Shown here: positions 49,444 through 57,000 of the stretch, piece after piece | Layout of the letters: each line of letters begins with the position of its first letter | How positions within the stretch are numbered: position 1 is the stretch's first letter | Assembly (NCBI GenBank): GCA_039808885.1 | Contig: JBDHTX010000025.1 | Location: 3,655-67,654 of the forward strand | Source: Dongia_A sp039808885 | Lineage (GTDB): Bacteria; Pseudomonadota; Alphaproteobacteria; Dongiales; Dongiaceae | Length of the DNA: 64,000 nt | Direction: 5' to 3' | The notes under the pieces: generated by a model | What the model was told of the DNA's origin: nothing | The model's input: only the letters and a program-made list of their open reading frames with translations | Databases searched by the model: none | Translations under genes and position numbers: made by a program

Positions 49444-50019
49444 TCAGACCCGCTCCGCCAGCCAGATGGCGAGGCGCGAGCCGGCCTTGATGGCGCCGGT
49501 CAGCAGCGGATAGGCCGGGGCCTGCTCGGCGCCGTGGGCGAGGCCGGCGTCGCGGTGCTGGCCCTCCTCGGCGCGGAACTTGTCGATCTTGGCCTTGAGC
49601 GGCGCCTCGTCGCGACCCAGCTGGTCGGATTGCTGGCGGTAATGCTCGTCGATCACTTCCTCGACCGCGACCGTGCAGGCCATCGCCGCCTTCGGTCCCA
49701 GCAGCGCCGTCGCGGCGCCGAGCGCGAAGCCGGCCACGTTCCAGATCGGATGCAGCGCGCTCGGCCGGGCGCGGCGCTCCACCATCAGCTTCTCGAAGGC
49801 CTTGAGATGCTCGAGCTCCTGGGCGTACATGTGCTCGATGACATGCGCCTCGGGCTTGCCGCGCAGCACGGCCAGCTGGCCCTCATAGATGCGCTTGGCG
49901 CCGAACTCGCCGGCATGGTCGACGCGGATGATGCGGTCGATCAACTGGTCCTTGGTCAGATCGCCGGGCAGGCGGTCGGCCGCGGTCTCATCGGGCATCT
50001 GGTCGCGCGTTTCGCTCAC
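49444..50019 (-). CDS. coq7: Demethoxyubiquinone hydroxylase
   Basis: A di-iron hydroxylase that adds the last ring hydroxyl of ubiquinone. The 191-residue protein has the ferritin-like four-helix pattern with iron ligands in DHAGEFGA, the ExxH of AQELEHLKAF, AVEEVIDEHY and EEGQHRD. Start GTG 50019 overlaps the dsbB stop (GTGA); ATG 49998 is an alternative. It is the last gene of a dedA-dsbB-coq7 operon. Confidence 0.93.
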   Translation of the reverse strand: MSETRDQMPDETAADRLPGDLTKDQLIDRIIRVDHAGEFGAKRIYEGQLAVLRGKPEAHVIEHMYAQELEHLKAFEKLMVERRARPSALHPIWNVAGFALGAATALLGPKAAMACTVAVEEVIDEHYRQQSDQLGRDEAPLKAKIDKFRAEEGQHRDAGLAHGAEQAPAYPLLTGAIKAGSRLAIWLAERV

Positions 50020-50516
50020 GCCTTGCTCCTCGCCGCGCCGTGGAGGGTGAAGATCGCCAGCGCCAGCGCGTAGACAATATTGTAGCCTGCCATGGAGATG
50101 CCGAACAGGGTCCAGGCCGGCTCGTCGCAGCGCACGATGGGCGCGGTCTCGATGGCGTTGGCGAGGTCCTCGGAACTCATCCCGGCGCCGATCTGGCCGG
50201 TGCAGGTGGAAAGCCCCGGCCACCATTTCTGCTCCACCCCGACATGGAACAGGGCCACGCCGGCGGTGGCGAGGAAGGCGAGGCCGAGCAGCCAGAGCAG
50301 CAGCGTCCGCCGGTTGCTGCGCGCCGGCTGCAGGATGGCGAGCACGCCGATCGCGATCGCCGCCCAATAGCCGTAGCGCTGCCAGTAGCAGAGCTCGCAG
50401 GGCGCCAGGGCGAAGCCGTATTGCGCGATCCAGGCGATGCAGAGCGCCGCCAGCGCGCCGCCGGTGGCGAGCCAGGGCACCGAGGAAACCGGGAACAGGG
50501 GCTGACGGGCGGCCAT
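50016..50516 (-). CDS. dsbB: Disulfide bond formation protein B
   Basis: A 166-residue inner-membrane quinone reductase that reoxidises DsbA. It has four hydrophobic helices. The first periplasmic loop has the redox pair CELCYW, and the second loop has the Cys pair in STCTG and VRCDEP. ATG 50516 is preferred over an upstream in-frame start because it lies between the dedA stop (11 bases away) and the first helix. It is coupled to coq7 by a four-base overlap; both products use the ubiquinone pool. Confidence 0.92.
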   Translation of the reverse strand: MAARQPLFPVSSVPWLATGGALAALCIAWIAQYGFALAPCELCYWQRYGYWAAIAIGVLAILQPARSNRRTLLLWLLGLAFLATAGVALFHVGVEQKWWPGLSTCTGQIGAGMSSEDLANAIETAPIVRCDEPAWTLFGISMAGYNIVYALALAIFTLHGAARSKA

Positions 50517-50526
50517 GCGATCGGGC

Positions 50527-51117
50527 TCAGATGTATTTGATGACGATAAAGCCGCCGACCAGGGCGACAACAAACAAGGTCGTGACCAGGGTCAGGCGGC
50601 GCTCGATGAAAGCACGGATCGGCTCGCCAAACCAATAGAGCAGCCCTGCGACCAAATAGAACCGGATGCCGCGGGTGACGATGGAGGCGATGATGAAGAC
50701 CGGCAGGCTGAAATGGGCGATGCCGGAGGCGATGGTGACGATCTTGTAAGGGATCGGCGTCATGCCCTTGATCAGGATCACCCACAGGCCCCAGCGGGCG
50801 TACCAGTCCTGGAACTGCGCGACGCCGTTCTCCATGTGGTAGAGCGCGACGATCCGCTGCCCGACCGTCTCCAGCAGGGCGTAGCCGATATAGTAGCCGA
50901 GCATCCCGCCCAGCACCGAGGCGACCAGGCACACCCCGGCGATGACCCAGGCGCGCCGCCGGTCGGCCAGCACCATCGGCACCAGCATCACGTCCGGGGG
51001 GATCGGAAAGATCGAGCTCTCGGCGAAGCTGATGACAGCCAGCCACCACAGCGCCTTCGGGTGGCGGGCCTTTTCCATGACCCAGTCGTAGAGGGAGCGA
51101 AGCAAGGGGATGGGCAC
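50527..51117 (-). CDS. DedA/YqaA family membrane protein
   Basis: A protein of about 196 residues with four to five hydrophobic segments. It shows FAESSIFPIPPDVMLVPMVL and a later GMTPIPYKIVTIASG, the two conserved loops of the YqaA branch of the DedA/VTT superfamily, whose members flip lipids such as undecaprenyl phosphate. GTG 51117 is chosen; TTG 51147 adds ten residues. It is the first gene of the dedA-dsbB-coq7 set. Confidence 0.87.
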   Translation of the reverse strand: MPIPLLRSLYDWVMEKARHPKALWWLAVISFAESSIFPIPPDVMLVPMVLADRRRAWVIAGVCLVASVLGGMLGYYIGYALLETVGQRIVALYHMENGVAQFQDWYARWGLWVILIKGMTPIPYKIVTIASGIAHFSLPVFIIASIVTRGIRFYLVAGLLYWFGEPIRAFIERRLTLVTTLFVVALVGGFIVIKYI

Positions 51118-51198
51118 CGGAGATGTTTGCGGTGCCCTGTGTAGCAACGCCGCGGCTCGGCCGCAAATCGCGGCCAGGGACGGCTCAGAAGGCGGCGC

Positions 51199-51462
51199 TC
51201 AATGCAGCGTCAGCAGCTCCTGCGCGTTCCGCCATTTCGGCGGCTGCAGCAGGTCCACGCTCGACACCTTCACCGAATGCAGCCGGCCGTCGAGGTTGCG
51301 GGACCAGAAGTCGAGGAACTTGCGCAGGGTGGGGAACTGCGGCGCCAAATCGTATTCCTGCCAGAGAAAGCTCTGCAGCAGCGAGGGATGATCCGGCAGG
51401 TGATACAGGATCTCCGCCGTCGTTAACCGGTATTGCTTCAGTTGCAGCACCAAACCAGACAT
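51199..51462 (-). CDS. usg: Usg-like family protein
   Basis: An 87-residue protein with LTTAEILYHLPDHPSLLQSFLWQEYDLAP and FPTLRKFLDFWSRNLDGRLHSV, the pattern of the short alphaproteobacterial Usg family. It has no signal or membrane segment and its function is unknown. ATG 51462 has GAGAGG five bases upstream; the in-frame GTG 51468 would be too close to it. Confidence 0.88.
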   Translation of the reverse strand: MSGLVLQLKQYRLTTAEILYHLPDHPSLLQSFLWQEYDLAPQFPTLRKFLDFWSRNLDGRLHSVKVSSVDLLQPPKWRNAQELLTLH

Positions 51463-51659
51463 CGGCACCTCTCATCCCGTTAGACCGCGGGACCCGCCGT
51501 TCGGTTCGACTCTGCCGGGGCGAGTCACGCCATTAACGATACTCGAAAGATAACCGACGATCCTTAACAAAGTTGCAAAATCTACGTCATTCCAATGAGT
51601 TATCACTCACGCGCCGGCTCTGCTGCCAGAACCTGGGAATTTTCCGTGTTCACAGCCTC

Positions 51660-51688
51660 TTGACGGGCCACGGTGCCGGGCCTACATC
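51660..51688 (+). promoter_or_regulatory. Putative groESL promoter
   Basis: TTGACG (51660-51665), 17 bases, then TACATC (51683-51688), directly in front of the CIRCE element. The position relative to CIRCE supports it. Confidence 0.6.
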
Positions 51689-51689
51689 G

Positions 51690-51716
51690 CTGGCACTCAC
51701 GGCAAGGGAGTGCTAA
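51690..51716 (+). promoter_or_regulatory. CIRCE operator (HrcA binding site)
   Basis: CTGGCACTC, 9 bases, GAGTGCTAA. The right half is a perfect match and the left half differs at two bases from TTAGCACTC-N9-GAGTGCTAA. HrcA repression of groESL is therefore expected. The 51463-51783 gap otherwise holds the promoter and an A/T-richer stretch without genes. Confidence 0.92.
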
Positions 51717-51783
51717 CAGACGCTCCCAGCCGGTCGGGTTCCAAAGGGAAGCGACCTAACTCAAAGACATTCGGAGGGTTTCC

Positions 51784-52101
51784 ATGAAATTCCGCCCGCT
51801 CCATGACCGCGTGCTGGTCCGCCGCGTCGAGCAGCTCGAGAAGACGGCCGGTGGCATCATCATCCCGGACACCGCCAAGGAAAAGCCGCAGGAAGGCGAA
51901 GTCATCGCCGCCGGCGCTGGCATCAAGGGCGAGGACGGCAAGATCACCCCGCTCGACGTGAAGGCCGGCGATCGCATCCTGTTCGGCAAGTGGTCGGGCA
52001 CCGAGGTGCGCGTCGATGGCGAGGATCTCCTGATCATGAAGGAGAGCGACATCCTCGGCATCATCGAGGGCGCCAGCGCCGCGAAGAAGAAGGTCGCGTA
52101 A
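51784..52101 (+). CDS. groES: Co-chaperonin GroES
   Basis: A 105-residue Hsp10 with FRPLHDRVLVRR at the start, the mobile loop EKTAGGIIIPDTAKEKPQEG and the end of the barrel LLIMKESDILGII. ATG 51784 follows GGAGGG. It is 55 bases before groEL in a CIRCE-controlled operon. Confidence 0.97.
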   Translation: MKFRPLHDRVLVRRVEQLEKTAGGIIIPDTAKEKPQEGEVIAAGAGIKGEDGKITPLDVKAGDRILFGKWSGTEVRVDGEDLLIMKESDILGIIEGASAAKKKVA

Positions 52102-52156
52102 GCACGCGGCCTTTTGCGTTTCTGATTTCTAGACATTCAACTGGAGGCAACTAGCT

Positions 52157-53800
52157 ATGCCAGCGAAAGACGTTCGTTTTTCCGGTGACGCCCGCGACCG
52201 CATGCTGCGCGGCGTCGACATCCTCGCCAACGCGGTGAAGGTGACCCTGGGCCCGAAGGGCCGCAACGTGGTGATCGACAAGGCGTTCGGCGCCCCGCGC
52301 ATCACCAAGGACGGTGTGACCGTCGCCAAGGAGATCGAGCTCGCCGACAAGTTCGAGAACATGGGCGCCCAGATGGTGCGCGAAGTGGCCTCGAAGACCA
52401 ACGACATGGCCGGCGACGGCACCACGACCGCGACGGTCCTGGCGCAGGCGATCGTCCGTGAGGGCGTGAAGGCGGTTGCCGCCGGCATGAACCCGATGGA
52501 CCTGAAGCGCGGCATCGACACCGCCGTCGCGGCGGTGGTCGCCGACGTGCAGAAGCGCTCCAAGAAGGTCTCGACCTCCGAGGAGATCGCCCAGGTTGGC
52601 ACCATCTCGGCCAACGGCGAGAAGGAAATCGGCGACATGATCGCCAAGGCCATGCAGAAGGTCGGCAACGAGGGCGTGATCACGGTCGAGGAGGCCAAGG
52701 GCCTCGAGACCGAGCTCGACGTCGTCGAGGGCATGCAGTTCGACCGCGGCTATCTCTCCCCGTATTTCATCACCAACGCGGAGAAGATGACCACCGAGCT
52801 GGAGAACCCCTACATCCTCCTGCACGAGAAGAAGCTCTCCTCGCTGCAGCCGATGCTCCCCATTCTCGAGGCGGTCGTGCAGTCGGGTCGCCCGCTGCTG
52901 ATCATCGCCGAGGACGTGGAAGGCGAGGCGCTGGCCACGCTCGTGGTCAACAAGCTGCGCGGCGGCCTGAAGGTCGCGGCGGTGAAGGCCCCGGGCTTCG
53001 GCGATCGCCGCAAGGCGATGCTCGAGGACATCGCGATCCTCACCGGCGGCCAGGTCATCTCCGAAGACCTGGGCATCAAGCTGGAGAGCGTCTCCGTCGA
53101 CATGCTGGGCAAGGCCAAGAAGGTCGTGATCACCAAGGAAGAGACCACGGTGGTTGACGGCGCCGGCAAGAAGAAGGAGATCGAGGGCCGCTGCACGCAG
53201 ATCCGCGCCCAGATCGAAGAGACCACCAGCGAGTACGACAAGGAAAAGCTGGCCGAGCGTCTCGCGAAGCTGGCCGGCGGCGTGGCCGTGATCAAGGTCG
53301 GCGGCGCCACCGAGGTCGAGGTGAAGGAGCGCAAGGATCGCGTTGACGACGCGATGCACGCGACCCGCGCCGCGGTCGAGGAAGGCATCGTCATCGGCGG
53401 CGGCGCCGCCCTGCTCTACGGCACCAAGGTGCTGGAGAAGCTGTCGAGCGACAACGCCGACCAGAAGGCCGGCATCGACATCGTCCGCCGCGCGCTGCAG
53501 CAGCCGGTCCGTCAGATCGCCGAGAACGCCGGCGTGGACGGCTCGGTCGTGGTCGGCAAGCTCCTCGAGGGCAAGGGCGGCAACCTGGGTTTCGACGCCC
53601 AGAACGCCGAGTATGTCGACATGTTCAAGGCCGGCATCATCGACCCGACGAAGGTCGTGCGCTGCGCCCTGCAGGATGCGGCCTCGGTCGCGGCCCTGCT
53701 GATCACCACCGAAGCCATGGTCGCCGAGCGGCCCGAGAAGAAGTCGGCCCCGGCCGGCGCTCCGGGCGGCATGGGCGGCATGGGTGACATGGACTTCTAA
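52157..53800 (+). CDS. groEL: Chaperonin GroEL
   Basis: A 547-residue Hsp60. It has VTLGPKGRNVVIDK, the ATP-site GDGTTTATVLA, the apical-domain and signature stretch AAVEEGIVIGGGAAL, and a Gly-Gly-Met tail (GGMGGMGDMDF) as in the standard housekeeping copy. ATG 52157 follows GGAGGCAA. A duplicated last-codon segment and a strong terminator follow the stop. Confidence 0.98.
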   Translation: MPAKDVRFSGDARDRMLRGVDILANAVKVTLGPKGRNVVIDKAFGAPRITKDGVTVAKEIELADKFENMGAQMVREVASKTNDMAGDGTTTATVLAQAIVREGVKAVAAGMNPMDLKRGIDTAVAAVVADVQKRSKKVSTSEEIAQVGTISANGEKEIGDMIAKAMQKVGNEGVITVEEAKGLETELDVVEGMQFDRGYLSPYFITNAEKMTTELENPYILLHEKKLSSLQPMLPILEAVVQSGRPLLIIAEDVEGEALATLVVNKLRGGLKVAAVKAPGFGDRRKAMLEDIAILTGGQVISEDLGIKLESVSVDMLGKAKKVVITKEETTVVDGAGKKKEIEGRCTQIRAQIEETTSEYDKEKLAERLAKLAGGVAVIKVGGATEVEVKERKDRVDDAMHATRAAVEEGIVIGGGAALLYGTKVLEKLSSDNADQKAGIDIVRRALQQPVRQIAENAGVDGSVVVGKLLEGKGGNLGFDAQNAEYVDMFKAGIIDPTKVVRCALQDAASVAALLITTEAMVAERPEKKSAPAGAPGGMGGMGDMDF

Positions 53801-53830
53801 AGAAGTCCGGTGGGCGACATGGACTTCTAA
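53781..53830 (+). repeat. Duplicated groEL 3' end
   Basis: TGGGTGACATGGACTTCTAA (53781-53800, the real end of groEL) and TGGGCGACATGGACTTCTAA (53811-53830) differ by one base and lie 10 bases apart. The second copy is after the stop and not translated. Confidence 0.9.
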
Positions 53831-53859
53831 GCTCTACCGCTTAGAGACCAGTTCCAAGA

Positions 53860-53888
53860 GGGCTGCGCCGCAAGGCGCAGCCCTTTTT
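53860..53888 (+). terminator. Intrinsic terminator of groESL
   Basis: A perfect 10-base stem GGGCTGCGCC/GGCGCAGCCC with a GCAA loop, then five Ts (53884-53888). Confidence 0.95.
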
Positions 53889-53914
53889 CTTTGCCCGTGC
53901 CGGGCGGGACTTGT

Positions 53915-55465
53915 CTATCGCGGCAGCACGGTGAACGGCTCGCTGCCGGCGAATTCCTTGTAGCCATTGTCGATCAACAGGCGCGCCACGTAGTCGCCCG
54001 GCGGCAACGAATCCCCGAAGGTCACCTCGCCGTCCACGGCGCCCTCGGTGTAGAGCCACTTGATGTACTGGTGGGTATCCGAGGCCCCCGCCTTGTAGAG
54101 ACCGATCCAGTCCCGTTTGTTGCCCGGCGATCCGATCCACGACACCTTGATCGGTTCCCCGGACTTGACGGGCGTAACGACGTTCACTTGCGGCGCGGCG
54201 CTGGGATCCAGCACCGTGAAGGCCACGCTCGCAAGTTCCCCCGTGCCGTCGCCGCGCATCAAACGGACCTTGTATTCGCCAGGCTGCAGGGTTCCGCCGA
54301 AGTCACTGGTGGCGAAAGTGACGCCGCCATCCATCGCGGCGTCGGCCTGCCTGGCGAGGACGCGACTGGGATCCGGATCGTCGGCCCTGAAGACGCCGAT
54401 CCAGGCGCCTTCATTTTCCGGAGCCGACGTCCAGAAGGCCTCGACCGGGTCGCCCTGCTTGATCCTGGACCTGGCCACGGCGATCTGCGGCGCGCCATTG
54501 GCATCGATCATCCAGAACCGTGCGCTCGCCAGCTCCTGCGACCCCTCCTCCGTCGTCAGCTTGAGGACGTACTGTCCCGGGGGCAGCTTCTGCCGGTACT
54601 TCTCCTTGCTGAAGACGACCTGGCCGGCGACGTCTCCACCCGTGGGGAGATAGGCGAGGTGCTGACCGCCGGCGGATTCACCGGCCTTGTAGATGGCGAT
54701 CTGGTCGCCCGCGGTGCCGGGCGCGTCCTTGAAGGCGACGATGATGGGGTTGCCCGCCTTGATCCTGGAAGACGAGAGCGTCAGCGCCGGTTTGGCATCC
54801 GGGTTTCTGACCACAAACGGGGTGCTGGCAAGCTCGATATAGCCACCCGCGCGCATCAGGCGGGCCTCGTACTTGCCCGGCGTCAGCGCCTTGGCGAAGT
54901 CCGCGGCCTCGAAGATCGCGGCGCTGTCGGGCTTCGCGTCGATGTCGCCGCGCGCCAGATATGCGGCGAGGTTCGGCTCTCCCGTCGCGTAGATGCCGAT
55001 CCATCCGGATTCGCCCTCGGACATGCGGCGCAGAGTCACCGTGATCGGATCGCCGGGATTGAGGCTCTCCGGCATGACGCGGAGGCGGGGCTTCATATCG
55101 GGGCTGGTCACCGAGAATTCCGCCCCCGCCAGCCGCTTCCCGGCCTTGTCCGTGACCGCGGCGAAATACTTGCCGGGCGTCAGCCGCACGGTGCCAAAGG
55201 CCGCGGTCAGAACTTCGCCTGTGTCCCCCAGGGGCTGGGCGGTCACCGCCGGCGCGCCGTCGCCCGCGCCAGCCTTGAAGATGCTGACGGCAAGGCCGTC
55301 CCGCTGCTGCAGCGCCACACGCACCACGAAGTCGTTGTTGTACGCGACCCGGGCGGGCTCCACGGTCACGAGTTCCTGCACCGCAGCCGGCTCGTCACGG
55401 GAGCAGCCCGGTCCGACACCGGCGAACACCATGGCGACGAATATCCAGCGGATCAGGCGCGTCAT
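53915..55465 (-). CDS. Lipoprotein of five tandem Ig-like repeats
   Basis: A 516-residue protein from ATG 55465. A lipoprotein signal peptide (cysteine in GPGCSRDE, about residue 21) is followed by five repeats of about 95 residues. Each has the plan V-x-(P/S)-x-x-x-K-x-G-(D/E/N)-P-I-x-V, then D-W-I-G-(L/I)-Y-K-A near the middle and L-x-P-G-x-Y-x-x-(R/K)-L near the end. No catalytic motif is seen. The last repeat is closely similar to the C-terminal repeats of the nuclease-like protein at 57001-58503. A surface or periplasmic binding role is inferred only. Confidence 0.75.
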   Translation of the reverse strand: MTRLIRWIFVAMVFAGVGPGCSRDEPAAVQELVTVEPARVAYNNDFVVRVALQQRDGLAVSIFKAGAGDGAPAVTAQPLGDTGEVLTAAFGTVRLTPGKYFAAVTDKAGKRLAGAEFSVTSPDMKPRLRVMPESLNPGDPITVTLRRMSEGESGWIGIYATGEPNLAAYLARGDIDAKPDSAAIFEAADFAKALTPGKYEARLMRAGGYIELASTPFVVRNPDAKPALTLSSSRIKAGNPIIVAFKDAPGTAGDQIAIYKAGESAGGQHLAYLPTGGDVAGQVVFSKEKYRQKLPPGQYVLKLTTEEGSQELASARFWMIDANGAPQIAVARSRIKQGDPVEAFWTSAPENEGAWIGVFRADDPDPSRVLARQADAAMDGGVTFATSDFGGTLQPGEYKVRLMRGDGTGELASVAFTVLDPSAAPQVNVVTPVKSGEPIKVSWIGSPGNKRDWIGLYKAGASDTHQYIKWLYTEGAVDGEVTFGDSLPPGDYVARLLIDNGYKEFAGSEPFTVLPR

Positions 55466-55664
55466 CCCCTCACTCCCGCAGCGTGAAATATGCACACCCG
55501 GTTCTCGCAAGAATTCATGACTATTCTGTGAAGAAAAGCCTGGATATCGCGGCAATTCCATGACCGAAAGTCGCGACCTCCGCGCGATACCGCCGGCAAT
55601 TGAATCTTAACCCGTCCCAGGACTAAATTCTGGATCGGGGAATGCATCTTGGGGAAGTCCAGCA

Positions 55665-56414
55665 ATGCCCATCATCGGCGGCGTCATCCTGCTGCTGCAG
55701 ATCTCGGTCATCATCCATGCGATGAAGACCGGGCGGCCGTACTACTGGATCTTCATCATCATGGCCTTCCCGGTCATCGGCTGCCTGATCTATTTCGTCG
55801 TCGAGCTGCTGCCCGGCAGCCGGCAGGAGCGGAACCTCAAGAAGTTCGGCCACGACATCGCCAAGGCGATGAACCCCGACCGCGACATGCGCCGACATGC
55901 CGAGGAACTGGCGATCTGCGGCAGCACCGAGAACAAGCTGAAGCTGGCGCATGAATGCGTCGAGCGCGGCATGTTCGACGACGCCATCCGCCTCTATGAA
56001 AGCGCGCGCGAGGGGCAATACTTGAACGCCCCAGACCTGCTCTACGGCCTGGCGCGCGCCCGGTTCTTCAACGGCGACCATGCGATCGCGCGGGAGCTGC
56101 TGCAGGAACTGCAGCGTCACGCGCCGCGCCACTATGCCCAGGAGGTCGCGCTGATGTCGGCCCGCGCCGCGGCCAAGTGCGGCGACCGCCCCACGGCCCT
56201 GACCGAGATCGCCGCCCTGCTCAACGATTTCGTCGGGCTGGAAGCGCGCTATCGCTATGCCGAGCTGCTCTACGAGGACGGGCATCCCGACCGGGCCCGC
56301 GCGGAACTGGAGCGGGTCGTCGACCACGCCAAGCGCTTCCGGGTGAGCGCCGACGAACGGGAATGGGCGAAGCTGGCGCGCCAGGGCCTGGCCATGCTGG
56401 GCAATCCCGCCTGA
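55665..56414 (+). CDS. PLDc_N-type membrane anchor fused to TPR-like repeats
   Basis: A 249-residue protein. Two N-terminal membrane helices (about 4-22 and 29-48) contain the short PLDc_N pattern KTGRPYYWIFIIMAFPVIGCLIYFVVELLPG. A soluble tail with helical repeat features follows (CVERGMFDDAIRLYESA, DLLYGLARARFFNGDHAIARELLQEL). PLDc_N usually precedes phospholipase D domains in cardiolipin synthases, but no HKD motif is present. It may be a membrane-bound assembly or quality-control factor. ATG 55665 has GGGGAAG upstream. Confidence 0.82.
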   Translation: MPIIGGVILLLQISVIIHAMKTGRPYYWIFIIMAFPVIGCLIYFVVELLPGSRQERNLKKFGHDIAKAMNPDRDMRRHAEELAICGSTENKLKLAHECVERGMFDDAIRLYESAREGQYLNAPDLLYGLARARFFNGDHAIARELLQELQRHAPRHYAQEVALMSARAAAKCGDRPTALTEIAALLNDFVGLEARYRYAELLYEDGHPDRARAELERVVDHAKRFRVSADEREWAKLARQGLAMLGNPA

Positions 56415-56506
56415 GGCAGCCGGTTGTCACCAAGGCGTGATCCATCGCCGCCGTCGGCGGCGTATACTGCCTTGCCTGCGGGACCTGCCATCAATGGGAG
56501 ATTCAG

Positions 56507-56854
56507 ATGCGCCTATCCTTCGGTCTTGCGACCTTCCTGCTGGTGATCGCCGCCGCACCGGCGCTGGCCGCCAGCGGCGCCGAGATCCAGGCCGCCATTT
56601 CCGGCAACACGGTGCAAGGCAACATGGATGCGAGCGGCGCCTATGCCGAGTTCTATGCGGCGGACGGCACGATCAAGGGCAAGGACTACAGCGGCCAATG
56701 GAGCATCGAGGGCGATGCGATGTGCTTCGCCTACCAGGACACGCCCAAGGAATGCTGGGCCGTGGAGATCAACGGCGACCAGGTGCGCTGGATCAAGAAC
56801 GGCGCCAGCCAGGGCACCGGCACGATCCTGCCGGGGAATCCGAACGGGTTCTAG
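56507..56854 (+). CDS. Small secreted protein, family A copy 2
   Basis: A 115-residue protein with a signal peptide ending near ALAAS and the domain ISGNTVQGNMDASGAYAEFYAADGTIKGK, GQWSI, AMCFAYQD, CWAVEI. It shares the GN, Y-x-E-x-Y-x-ADGTI-x-GK, W-S and MCF blocks with the protein at 48354-48773. Two cysteines are conserved. No function is known. ATG 56507 follows GGGAGATTC. Confidence 0.78.
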   Translation: MRLSFGLATFLLVIAAAPALAASGAEIQAAISGNTVQGNMDASGAYAEFYAADGTIKGKDYSGQWSIEGDAMCFAYQDTPKECWAVEINGDQVRWIKNGASQGTGTILPGNPNGF

Positions 56855-56880
56855 GCATCTGCCGCGCCAACCTCTGCCTT

Positions 56881-56984
56881 CGTCATCACCGGGCCGCCGC
56901 GGCAGCGGCGAGGCCCGGTGATCCAAATTTCGCCGTACGGATGAGGCGCCGACTTGGATTGCCGGGTCACGCCCGGCCATGACG
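56881..56984. repeat. Paired palindromic (REP-like) element, second copy
   Basis: The left arm 56881-56926 is CGTCAT-CACCGGGC...GCCCGGTG-ATCCAA and the inverted right arm 56954-56984 reads CGTCATGG-CCGGGC-GTGA-CCCGG-CAATCCAA. Each arm is a hairpin flanked by CGTCAT and ATCCAA, as in the element at 47354-47455. It lies between convergent genes. Confidence 0.8.
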
Positions 56985-57000
56985 ACAAAAAAGTGGCGCG

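Noticed and set aside
53891..55486. 531-codon open frame opposite the five-repeat lipoprotein
   Set aside because: The minus-strand reading has a lipoprotein signal and regular repeats shared with another gene. The plus-strand product has none and is a mirror of those codons.
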